A program made the position numbers and the translations under genes. A stretch of DNA of 64,000 nucleotides from Dipteris shenzhenensis (lineage: Eukaryota; Polypodiophyta; Polypodiopsida; Gleicheniales), in NCBI GenBank assembly GCA_047967505.1, contig CM106541.1; one strand, given 5' to 3'. A model generated the notes under the pieces. The model was not told where the DNA came from. It did not search any database and saw nothing but the letters and a program-made list of their open reading frames with translations. Positions within the stretch are counted from its first letter, which is position 1; the number at the start of each line of letters is the position of its first letter. Of the stretch, positions 47,917 through 57,342 are shown in pieces.

Positions 47917-48454
47917 TAGTAGTAGTAGCAGTTTTTGCATTTTCTTTGCCATGTATGTCATTTTGTATATCCACTCGTTTGACCAATTTTGTATCACCCT
48001 TTCGAAAGGGTAATTTTGTAACAAAGAATGTTGTACATGTTCGACATGTATATGCTTTTGTTGCTCGATCATTTCATTTGAACGATTTTGTATCACACTT
48101 TTCACAAGGGAAATTTTGTTATAAAAAACTTTTGTTTGTAATTACAAAAAAAAAAAGGATTAGTGGGGCTAAACAGGGCCATAGCAAGCCTTGTTTAGCC
48201 CCACTAATCCTTTTTTTTAGTTCTATTAATCGTCGCTATAAAGCGACGCTTACCAGTGTCACTATAAAGGGACGATTATCAGTGTCGCTATATAGCGACG
48301 TTTATTATCGTCACTATATAGCAACGCTTTATAGCAACGGTTCTTTTTCGACGTTTTTTACGACTTTAATAACGACGTTTGCACTCATGAAAAAAAAAAA
48401 TTTATGTAAAAAGCATCAGTGTTTTCATTGGAAAAGGGCCTATGCCTTATAGTG
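47917..48454. repeat. orf2-side terminus of copy D
   Basis: 47980-48125 matches the orf2 3' flank of copies B and E and includes the dyad TACCCTTTCGAAAGGGTA. A stem-loop with TTAGTGGGGC / GCCCCACTAA arms sits at about 48160-48212, followed by five GTCGCTATATAGCGAC-type repeats (48230-48345) and the TIR ending at 48454. Confidence 0.8.
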
Positions 48455-48563
48455 TATATAGCGACACTTATACCTTAAAAGTGTCAGTTCAAGGCACTTG
48501 ATCTAAGAAGAGAGGGAACGAGCTCATGGGTGGCTATTTTTTGGATCTTAATGGATTTTCTTG
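48455..48563. promoter_or_regulatory. Remaining central region of copy E
   Basis: Begins with the second half of the palindrome split by copy D (TATATAGCGACAC) and continues into transposase exon 1 leader sequence (GAGCTCATGGGTGG) shared with copy B at 24300-24340. Confidence 0.7.
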
Positions 48564-49357
48564 CATTTTGTGTTGTGACTTTGGAGGTGTGTAGATGGAA
48601 GGGATGAGTGAAAGCTTGTCAAAATGATGCGCCAATGCTTGGGAGTGTAGAGGCATTTTGTGTTGTGACTTTGGAGGTGTGTAGATGGAAGGGATGAGTG
48701 AAAGCTTGTCAAATGATGCGCCAATGCTTAGGAGTGCAGAGTGGCTTACGGAGAGGTTGTATTATCATTGCACTTATTGCAAGCGAGAAGTACAACATCA
48801 ACACCGTATTGTCACATGCGCCACTTGAGGATGTATGGGGAGGAGTCCAAACCAGTACCCACTGTTGGTGGTAGACATGGTGATGGATCATCGAAAAGTC
48901 AATGCTATTTGAGTTCGTGATTAATATTGCATGCATACACGACACAAAATCTTGAGATCACAAGATCTTATATTTACACGAAACCTTGAGACAGGATGAG
49001 GAGGATGGTGTGCGTATACCTTCACACTACCAATGTGGATATGAAGATAGAGATCATGTGGATATGGAGATACCACTACCAATGATGGATCCAATTGATC
49101 TAGATGAATTTAGAGAAGAAGATGAAGATCACAATATGAGCCAAGACGAAGATGTGCATAATGACATCATATGGGAGGAAGATGGAGATCACAATATTGA
49201 GGAAGAAGATGATGATCATCAAGAATCACACGACATTATTGAAGAAGATGATCAAGTCTATGGTGAACGTACGATGCTAGAGTACGATGATGATATAGGA
49301 GATCAACTCAGTATAGAGTTGGAGATAGAATTGTTTGGCACACTAGACTTGGCTTGA
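48564..49357 (+). pseudogene. Transposase remnant of copy E: exon 1 joined to last exon
   Basis: A 90-base tandem duplication (CATTTTGTGTTGTGACTTTG at 48564 and 48654) doubles the start of exon 1 (ATGGAAGGGATGAGTG). Exon 1 continues with decayed zinc-finger coding sequence (CATTGCACTTATTGCAAGCG). A deletion of roughly 3.3 kb then fuses exon 2 (DEEDGVRIPSHYQCGY) directly to the last exon (EDRDHVDMEIPLPMMDPIDL), giving a 123-codon acidic open frame at 48986-49357 that ends like the TNP2 C-terminus (LSIELEIELFGTLDLA). No catalytic or DUF4218/4216 region remains. Confidence 0.85.
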
Positions 49358-49509
49358 TGAAGCCAAGTCTCAAACATGGACATGAATATATGAGCTTCAA
49401 ACTTGTTGATGTACATGCTCTTGTACTTTTATTCTTTCAAAGGATCAAACATGTATGAAAAGAAATTTTTTTTTTCATTGGGTAAAACTATCTTTAAAGG
49501 TTGGTATGG

Positions 49510-49705
49510 GAAAAAACACTCTCTCTAAAACGTCGCTATATAATGATCTTATACAAGTTTGGCAAGTGTCGCTATATAGTGACATTTATAAAAGTGTCGC
49601 TATATAGCGACACTTTTTAAGCCTGCTTTGCATACCGATGATTAGTGCCTCGCGCATGCTAAATGTTGGTGCATAATGTCCAAAAAGGGCCTATACCCTG
49701 TAGTG
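49510..49705. repeat. Transposase-side terminus of copy E
   Basis: Three GTCGCTATATAGCGAC-type units (49530-49615), the block CATACCGATGATTAGTGCC, then the TIR ending CCTGTAGTG at 49705. Confidence 0.82.
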
Positions 49706-50287
49706 CTAGCTTTCACATCTCTATTGTGGGAAAAGAAAAAATCTATCCTCCCATCTTATATTCGACGACCTCACTTTCCTTCTCTCTATTCCCCACTCCT
49801 CACTCCTACCCAGCCCCTCTCCCAACACTTGTGCTCCCTCTCCACCCTTCTCCCTCTCTGCTTGTGTGAAAGGAAGTTTTTCAAGAAGGTGGGACTCTTT
49901 AAGTAATGTAGGTTTATTTTTTATGAGATTTCGTTTTGTGAGTATTAAAGCATGTTTTTCCTTGTATTGCTAAGGCTATGTGCTAATTTTCATGCTTGAT
50001 TTCAGAGGTTAAGGACAAAAAACGAGATTTGGTGAAAGAAAGAAGACTCACCTCTTCTTTGTTTGGTATTTCTTTTCCTCCTCTTTCTCCTTGTTTGTAG
50101 GCTTCTCCAAACTCATCCAATCCCTTTGAAAAGTTGCTTCTCCAAACTCCTCCTTCCTCTAACTAGTTATCTAAAAAAATGGTATGTTTTCTCTTTTTTG
50201 TAGGGCCATTTCACAAAACACGATTTGGGTAAGAAAGTGAGCACTTCCTCTTTTTCCCTTTTGTTATTTTTGTTATTTGCATTGGCT
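49706..50287 (+). other. orf2 leader of copy B
   Basis: Picks up copy B exactly where 24511 left off. Matches the leaders of copies A and E (TTTCACATCTCTATTGTGGG, GTGTGAAAGGAAGTTTTTCA). Pyrimidine-rich, no protein predicted. Confidence 0.7.
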
Positions 50288-50316
50288 TGCAGCTAATGCC
50301 TTAAGCGCTAGCTGCA
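50288..50316. other. Leader hairpin of copy B, partly decayed
   Basis: TGCAGCTAATGCC / CTTAA / GCGCTAGCTGCA: the outer seven pairs are kept and two inner pairs are lost. Confidence 0.6.
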
Positions 50317-50329
50317 GTGATGGGCGTAG

Positions 50330-52400
50330 GAACCCTCTCTTTCCCTCTTTTCTCTTATTCCCTCTTCTTCCCCTCTTTTTCTCTTTTCCTCTCTTTCCCC
50401 CCTCTTTCCCTCATATGCTCATGCATAAGAATAAGCATATGCTTTATCTCTTTTTCTCTTATGCATATGTTTTTCAATCTCTTATGCTTATGCTCTTTTC
50501 TGCTCTTTCAATGCTCTTTTCTGCTCTTTCAATCTCTTTTTCCCTCTTCCTCCTCTTATTTTCCACTCTCTTTTTTCCTCTCTTTTTCTCCTCTTTTTAT
50601 AAGCATATGTATTGCCTATGCTTGTGCTTATGCATGAGCAAACGCTCATATGCTCCTGCATAAGCACAAGCTTATGGTTTCTCTCTTTTTCTCTTATGCT
50701 CATATGCTCATGCATAAGCATAAGCATATGCTTTCTTTCTTTTCTCTTATGCTTATGCTCTTTTTCCCTCTTCCTTCTCTTATCTTATGCTCTTTTCCTG
50801 TCTTCTTTTTCCCCTCTTTCATTCTCTTTTCCCCTCTTCCTTCTCTTCTTTTTCCCTCTTCTTTTTCCCCTCTTTCAATCTCTTTTCCCCTCTTCCTCCT
50901 CTTATGCTTATGCTCTTTTCCCCTCTTCTTTTTCCCCTCTTTCAATCTCTTTTCCCCTCTTTCAAACATATGCTTTCTCTCTTTTCCCCTCTTCTTTTTC
51001 CCCTCTTTCAAACATATGCTTTCTCTCTTTTTCTCTTATGCATATGTTTTTCCTTCTCTTATGCTTATGCTCTTTTCCCCTCTTCTTTTTTCCCTCTTTC
51101 AATATAATCTCTTATGCATATGTTTTTTCTTCTCTTTTGCTTATGCTTATGCATGTCTCCTTCTCCTTCTGCTTATCCTTTCATTCTCTTCTTTTTCCCT
51201 CTCTTTTTCTCTTCTTTTCATAAGCATATGCCTATGCCCATGCTTATGCTTATGCATATGCATGAGCATATGCTCATATGCTTATGCATAAGCACAAGCA
51301 TATGCTTTCTATCTTTTTCTCTTATGCTCATATGCTCAAGCATAAGCATAAGCATGTGCTTTCTTTCCTTTTCTCTTATGCTTATGCTCTTTTTCCCTCT
51401 TCCTTCTCTTATGCTTATGCTCTTTTCCCTCTTCTTTTTCTCCTCTTTCTCTCTTTTTCTCTTATGCATATGTTTTTCCTTCTCTTATGCTTATGCTCTT
51501 TTCCCCTCTTCTTTTTTCCCTCTTTCAATCTCTTATGCATATGGTTTTTCTTCTCTTATGCTTATGCTTATGCATGTCTCCTTCTCCTTCTTCTTCTCCT
51601 TTCCTTCTCTTCTTTTTCCCTCTCTTTTTCTCTTCTTTTCATAAACATATGCCTATGCCTATGCTTATGCTTATGCTTATGCATGAGTATATGCTCATAT
51701 GCTCATGCATAAGCACAAGCATATGCTTTCTCTCTTTTTCTCTTATGCTCATATGTTCATGCATAAGCATAATTATATGCTTTCTTTGTTTTTCTCTTAT
51801 GCTTATGCTCTTTTTTCCTCTTCTTTCTCTTATGCCTATGCTCTTTTCCCTCTTCTTTATCTCCTCTTTCAATCTCTTTTCCCCTCTTTCTTATCTTATG
51901 CTTATGATCTTTTCCCCTCTTTCAATCTCTTTTTCCCTCTTCCTTCTCTTCTTTTCCCCTCTTCTTTTTCCCCTCTTTCAATCTCTTTCTTCTCTTTCAA
52001 ACATATGCTTTCTCTCTTTCTCTCTTATGCATATGTTTTTTCTTCTTTTATGCTTATGCTTATGCTTATGCATGAGCATATGTCTCCTTCTCCTTCTCCT
52101 TTCCTTTTCTTCTTTTTCCCTCTATTTTTTGCATATGCCTATGCCTATGCTTATGCTTATGCTTATGCTCATATGCTCATGAATAAGCAGAAGCATATGC
52201 TTTCTCTCTTTTTCTCTTATGCATATGCCTTCTCTCTTTTTTCTCTTATGCATATTTGGTTCTTTTTCCCTCTTTCAATCTCTTTTTCCCTCTTCTTTCT
52301 CTTCTTTTTCCCTCTCCTTATCTTATGTTTCTCCTTCTCTTATGCATATGCCTCATATGCTTTTCTTCTTATGCATATGCTTATTTCCTTCTACTTAGTC
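50330..52400. repeat. Palindromic/CT-rich satellite of copy B
   Basis: About 2 kb of CTCTTTTTCCCTCTTC tracts alternating with AAGCATATGC, GCTTATGCTTATGC and GCATATGCTCATATGCTC blocks. Super-units of about 400 bases (for example starting near 50640, 51230 and 51650 with GCCTATGCCTATGCTTATGC) repeat. It corresponds to the leader intron of orf2. Long Ser/Phe/Leu frames here are composition artefacts. Confidence 0.82.
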
Positions 52401-52479
52401 GTATTCAGTTCTTTTTTGACATGCTCCTTAGCCATATTTGGTCCTTCTTTTTTTCAAATAGATTCTAAATGGAACAACC

Positions 52480-52917
52480 ATGCCTCACCCACAGGTGTCC
52501 TCTCGAAACCCCAACCCGGTTCCCAACGTCGCAGGGATTATAGAGATAGCTTTGCTACTAGCTCATGTAAAAGAGAAGATTGCACAAGAGAGTGATTGGG
52601 TGAATTACAACGTGGGGGTGTGTGCTTCTGGGTAGGATCCAAGCAAAAGGGTAGTGGAGCAAGGGCGACTGAGGAATGCATGACACAACCTACGAGATCT
52701 TTGTAGGTTGTGGAGAGATTGCCACAATCGGTGGAGCCTCAAATATGATTATATAAAGGACATAATGGATTGTGTGGAGGCATTCATGGATTGTGAGTAC
52801 ATAATCATTGAAGAGCATGACCACATATTAGAAGAAGTAGAGGATGAGGTCCCCAGTGACCCGCCTAGCAGTGCGGAGGAGGAAAGTACCTCAGACAATA
52901 GTAACGCAGAGCAATAG
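52480..52917 (+). pseudogene. Possible captured Myb/SANT (trihelix)-like fragment upstream of orf2 in copy B
   Basis: After TGA at 52681 the frame reads HNLRDLCRLWRDCHNRW then SLKYDYIKDIMDCVEAFMD, followed by an acidic Ser/Glu-rich tail (EEVEDEVPSDPPSSAEEEST) ending at 52917. The pattern C-x-N-R-W-x-x-x-x-x-Y-x-x-I-K-D is that of the third helix of SANT/trihelix DNA-binding domains in plants. An upstream open stretch at 52480-52637 (PQVSSRNPNPVPNVAGIIEI) may be part of the same gene in another frame. Copies A and D have nothing comparable between satellite and orf2 start. It could alternatively be an extra exon of the element lost from the other copies. Confidence 0.4.
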
Positions 52918-53326
52918 ACCTCCTCCACCATTTTGGCATTTTTGGAGAATGTCTCTTTTGGAGACAAATTTTTCTTAAGCATACTTTGGAGACATATATT
53001 TTTTTATATACATAATTTTGGAGACATTCTTTTGGTCTCTAGTTTTTATATATATATGAAAATCTTATTGGATTCCACTTGTCTTTTCAAAACTGGCTTT
53101 TCATAATTGTTTTAAGTAAATAATTGTCCTTTCATATTTATCCTTTATGTGTTGATGTCATTTCATAATTTTCACAAGTGATTAATTGCCTGCCCATAAT
53201 TTCTTGAGTTTCAATTTCATAATTGTCTCAAGTAATTAATTGTCTTTCCACTTCTTACCCACTCTTGTTTTTTGTTTTTTGTTTTTGTGTTTGTGTCTAC
53301 GTTTGTCCAATCCCCCCAAATTACAC
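52918..53326. other. Unique spacer between the SANT-like fragment and orf2 of copy B
   Basis: Contains a short repeat (TTGGAGACAAATTTTTCTTA, TTTGGAGACATATATTTT, TTTTGGAGACATTCTTTT at about 52955-53030) and AT-rich sequence. From about 53260 it resembles the orf2 upstream region of copies A and D (TTTTGTGTTTGTGTCTA). Confidence 0.5.
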
Positions 53327-54894
53327 ATGGGATCACGTCGCACGTCCGATGAGTATGGAAACCCTCATAGGAGGAGACATCATGATCTCTATTCTCCAGA
53401 GGACTTTGATTCCACTTAGGCGACACCTCATGGGCCTACCCCTGCAACTACTAGCCCGACTCCTCTCGGACGTAGCATTATGACTGCCCCTCAGGGAACT
53501 CCTTTTCTAGCAACCCATGGCCTTGTTGGGAGTCATGACGAGTTTGTTGCATCGATGACCAATGCGGAGGTAGAGGGATTCTTCTCTCTGCCTGCTATCC
53601 CAGAGGACCTCAGCAAATCCCCTCCTACACCGACGGCTAGACCCACTATCCAACCATCCCCTCTAGCCCCTTCGACTGAGGGGTCATCACCTGGGCATGC
53701 CCATCATAAGGGAAGGAAGAGTAGGAGGGGTCGCTTTTGTTGTGCTAACTCGGAAAATGTAGATGAGTCAGCACACTCACATCCCTACAGGTCTCCACTT
53801 GGTCTCGAGACCTAGTACCAGTTAGGTCCCTTGCCGTCTCCTACTCCCACTACTACTCCTCGCTTCGTAAGCACTCACAGTAACACCACTCACTCTGACT
53901 CTGCCACTACCATGAGTCCTTCTGACCCAGTCGAGGACCTATCCTATGAAATCACGGTTGCTGGAGAGATAATAGAACTCACTAGGTGATGGCCACCATG
54001 AGGCGGTTGATGAGCCACCACTTCAAAAGCAGCATAGCTACTGACTGGCGGTACCAAGATGAGGGAAAGAAGTAGGTAGTCATCGATGAATTGAAAAGAC
54101 AATATCCTAACCCTCCAAATTGGGAGTTCAATTCGAATTACATGAAAGAGCACATGGGGGTCCTCTTGAAGCATCGTAGGTCAACCTTGCATACTTCCAT
54201 CGCAAAGGGGAAGGCTTAACCCAATGGGGTAGACAAAGTTGATTGGAAGTTTTTCAAGAAGCAATATGGGGACCATCCCATATTGTTCGAGGGTCAAAGG
54301 AGGGCTATGAGGAGACAGGTGGACTCCGTAGGTACTTTGCACTTTGGTACAGGCGGACGGTTGGCGTTCGAGGCAACTGTGGTATGTCTACTTCTTCTCA
54401 TTTAATGTATTGTTCTATTTGTTTTACTACATATTGCATGCACTTTATCTAACTCTTGTAAATTGGTCCCATAGCAAACTACGATGGGTCTCCTTCCTAC
54501 AAACACAAAGACGAGACACGCATTTTGCATAGGAACAAAGCCATGGTTTATTGAGTAGGAGGCGTTGGGAGCGACGGTCGATTGGGTTGAGGTGGCTGCT
54601 TGCACGGTATAAGTCTCACTCCTACTTGTAATCTCACTTTCTAAAGTATTTTATTCATTAAGTTCTAATCTAATTTCCAATTAATATGCTTTCACTCTTA
54701 GAATCAGAGCTCAAACATCCCATCAGTGGAGGTGAGCAGTGTGATGAGGAATTAGGCTTACATAGCTTCGACGAGGGCCAGGGACAGGGCACAGCTCATG
54801 AGGGCCAGGGATCACAGGCACAACTCATGAGGGGCAGGGATCAAGCCAACGCGACGAGGACGAGGATGAGGATGATGATTTGGATGAGCATTAG
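53327..54894 (+). pseudogene. Family-1 orf2, copy B
   Basis: ATG at 53327 (MGSRRTSDEYGNPHRRRHHD). TAG at 53417 replaces the CAG seen in copy A. The segment 53480-53815 is open (TAPQGTPFLATHGLVGSHDE, EGSSPGHAHHKGRKSRRGRF), followed by TAG, and the rest of exon 1 reaches FGTGGRLAFEATV with a GTATGT donor near 54381. Exon 2 (about 54480-54607) has lost the MGRLPT frame (MGLLPTNTKTRH). Exon 3 (about 54702-54894) has tandem GQGTAHEGQGSQAQ-type repeats and an acidic end. It is not functional. Confidence 0.8.
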
Positions 54895-55459
54895 TAGTAC
54901 TAGTAGTTTGCATATACTTCACCATCTATATGCTTTTGTATATCAGCTCGTTTGAGCAATTTTATATAATCACCCTTTTTGAAAGGGTAATATTGTAACA
55001 AACAATGTTGTATATCTTCGACACGTATATGCTTCTATCGCTCAGTTCATTTGAGTGATCTTGTATCACCCTTTCCACAAGGGAAAGATATACTTCAAGC
55101 TTAAATTAAAATCTATTTTATTTTATAAGTTGTATTCATAGTTATATTTGTAGTTTCCATTCTTTAGTAATAGATAGATGTGATTTTCTATTTCAAATTT
55201 AAAGAGATTGTCGTTCTATTATAGTTTAATGTAAATACAGCTTTCATGTATACAATATCATTGTGTACGCATTGAAACTATTTTTGATATTATGTATTAT
55301 AATCATTAATATATACATACATGAATATCCTTTTAAAAATACCAAAAGGATCATAGCATGCAAAAATATTCATATATAAGTAACCAAATTATATATATAT
55401 ATAAACTTCAAAATAATTGATTAACTAATAATTCCTTATTGGAATTTAGGTTGAAAAAT
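54895..55459. other. orf2 3' flank of copy B, then AT-rich junction DNA
   Basis: 54940-55088 matches the orf2 3' flank of copies D and E (TTTTGAAAGGGTAATATTGTAACA) and stops at GGGAAA. 55089-55459 is very AT-rich with no match in the window. The junction could be the 5' edge of the Helitron (insertion between A and T), but no clear 5'-TC terminus can be fixed. Confidence 0.5.
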
Positions 55460-57342
55460 ATGGAACATTGTTTATCCAAAGATCAAATTCAGAAAAGGCT
55501 ACAAAAAAATAAGAGACGTAGAGAGCTACGTCACTTCAAATAATCATCATCATCCCAAAGAAAAGAAATTAATTACAATCGATGCCATAAGTTAGGCAAC
55601 AATCAAGCTATAGGACGTCAACAAGATTTGAGTGAAGTATATAGCCATAACAATATCATCAATGATGAAAATTATGAGGTAAACAAATATTATATATATA
55701 TATATGCATGTATGTATATGATTCATTTATTAATTACTTAAAAGTTGTAAATATTATAACATTTATGTAATGCAAGCTAGGACATGTCCAATTATAACAT
55801 TGATAGACTCTTTCCATCAACAATTTGAGAACAATGGACCAAATTCAAGTGAACTTGTTTCCTCTCAAACAATAAATACAGGATTCAAATATTCTCACCC
55901 TGCATTTGAAGTTTTGAACAATAAAATAGACCGAATGGGTATCAAAAGAATGCAATACAAGTGCTCGTATTGTGGTGCAATGTTATGGAAAGGTGAATTA
56001 AATCATGCAAAAAAAAAGGAAGATTCATATGCAATATATTGTTGTTTTCATGGTAGGGTAATCTTATCTAAAGTAAGAAGACCTCCAAATGTTTTATGGA
56101 GTCTGTTAAGCAAAAATGATGTAATAAGCTATCAATTTCAAAGTTCAATACGTGCTTATAACAAAATCTTATCTTTCACATCTCTAGGTGCAAAGATTGA
56201 TGAAAGGGTTTCTAGGAAACTAGGTGTATACTCATTTTAGATTCATGGATCCCTATATCATCGCATTGGACCATTGGTACCATCTATGTATAACCATGAA
56301 GCTTTGGAACAATCTCGAGCTCCACAATTTGCACAGATGTATATATACAACACAGAACAGGAGCTTCAAAATAGAATGGGCCTTATGCCTTCATTGGATT
56401 CATCTATACTTCAATCTTTACAACTCATGATGGATGAGATAAATCCATATGTACATGTTTTTCAACAAGCAAGAGACATTTTGCTTGAAGAGCCTAATGA
56501 AAGTTTGGACATGATCTTGGTTGCAAAAAGGAGAAATCACAATTACAATCTACCAACAACAGAATGAAGTTGCTATGCTTATGATTGGGAATAATGATAG
56601 AGATGCAAATCATCGTGACATCATTCTTCGTACTCATAGAAATGAGTTACAACGAGTTTCAAATTTGTACCCTTCATATATGGCCCTCCATTATGTTCTT
56701 TTGTTTCCTTATGGAGACGATGGTTGCTATCCTGAGATGTCTCTAAGTGTTTCACACAATATATCTAGATCACGTGTTGGTAATCACATTTCTCAAATGC
56801 AATTTCATTCAAGAAGATTACAAGTTCGTGAAGGTAATGGTGTGGACCTTATACTATCAGGCAGGTTATTACAACAATATATAGTTGATGCTTATGCAAG
56901 CATTAGACAAAGTAGATTGAATTGGATTCACTTAAATATAAAAAAACTTAGAATAGCTATGTACAAGGGATTCCAAGATATGATTTCAAGATTAGATACT
57001 GATTCTCCTATTCGTGGAAGTAATGTAGGAAAAAAATTAGTTTTACCTTCTTCATCTACAAGCAGTCCAAGGCAGTCCAAGGCAAATGTCGGAGTGGTAT
57101 TAAGATGCCATGGCCATTATCCAATCAAGTGGAAAACTAGATTTATTTATAGCATTGACTTACAACCCAAATGTCCTGAGATTCAACGTGATATTACTAG
57201 GACAAGCACCCAATGATTGTCCAGAGCTATTAGCATGTGTTTTTGCATTAAAACATAAGGAGTTAATGGACGGTTTGATTGAAATATCTATTTTGAGAGA
57301 TGTAAGAGGATATATATATGTCATATAATTTCAAAAAAGAGG
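55460..57342 (+). pseudogene. Helitron Rep/helicase N-terminal region, broken and truncated before the HUH motif
   Basis: A probable first exon at 55460-55676 (MEHCLSKDQIQKRLQKNKRR, stop and frameshift near 55540) is followed by an intron to about 55766 and an exon from 55770. Helitron_like_N features: YKCSYCGAMLWKGE, PQFAQMYIYNTEQELQNRM, MMDEINPYVHVFQQARD, HRDIILRTHRNELQRVS, LYPSYMALHYVLLFPYGDDG, LLQQYIVDAYASI and LFIALTYNP, ending in GYIYVI-stop-FQKRG. In Helitrons the FQKRG string is followed at once by the LPHAH (HUH) catalytic motif; here the sequence changes at 57343. Breaks: TAG at 56238, frameshifts near 56560, 57060 and 57110, and TAA before FQKRG. Helitrons move by rolling-circle replication using Rep nicking and a PIF1-like helicase; neither activity can come from this fragment. 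Confidence 0.88.

Larger units (their letters stand above)
27208..48454 (-). mobile_element. CACTA family 1, copy D, carrying two family-2 elements
   Basis: Left terminus CACTACTACACATGGATC at 27208; the reverse complement of the right terminus at 48454 is CACTATAAGGCATAGGCCC. TAT occurs on both sides (27205-27207 and 48455-48457). Rejoining the flanks gives a perfect GTCGCTATATAGCGAC, so D entered the centre of a palindrome of copy E. D is 21.2 kb as it stands and about 6.7 kb without F2-1 and F2-2. A deletion near 38940 joins transposase intron 1 to the orf2 satellite, removing the central promoter and both first exons. Confidence 0.9.
24512..49705 (+). mobile_element. CACTA family 1, copy E, internally deleted, interrupted by copy D
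   Basis: Left end CACTACAAGACATAGGCCC (orf2-side terminus) at 24512; the reverse complement of the right end at 49705 is CACTACAGGGTATAGGCCC, with the transposase-side interior. Flanks are CTG (24509-24511) and CTA (49706-49708), a 3-bp duplication with one change. After removing copy D the element is about 3.9 kb and has lost the orf2 coding region (satellite at about 24960 joins directly to the orf2 3' flank) and most of the transposase, so it is non-autonomous. Confidence 0.82.
19591..55088 (-). mobile_element. CACTA family 1, copy B, host of the nested stack
   Basis: The left end CACTACTACACATGGGCCC at 19591 is the transposase-side terminus. The transposase runs on the minus strand to about 24259, the central region is at 24350-24511, and the element resumes at 49706 with the orf2 leader and orf2 on the plus strand to 54894 and its 3' flank to about 55088. 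The interruption is copy E. Alignment of the flanks of E with the orf2 leader of E itself (26990-27060) gives a continuous leader once E is removed. The orf2-side terminus expected shortly after 55088 is missing: sequence homology stops in the GGGAAA of the 3' flank, next to Helitron-associated DNA. Confidence 0.85.

Noticed and set aside
24512-48454. Pairing the terminus at 24512 with the one at 48454 as one 24-kb element
   Set aside because: Both are orf2-side termini. Orientation, interior blocks and target duplications pair 27208 with 48454 (TAT) and 24512 with 49705 (CTG/CTA) instead.
50317-52400. Long Ser/Phe/Leu-rich frames (up to about 300 codons) resembling membrane proteins
   Set aside because: Composition artefact of CTTTTCCCTCTT and TATGCTTATGC repeats; the same array gives unrelated frames on both strands in other copies.
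53040-53060. Short TATATATATA runs here and at 55390 and 55690 as promoters or origins
   Set aside because: Simple microsatellites in AT-rich DNA with no adjacent start that they would explain.
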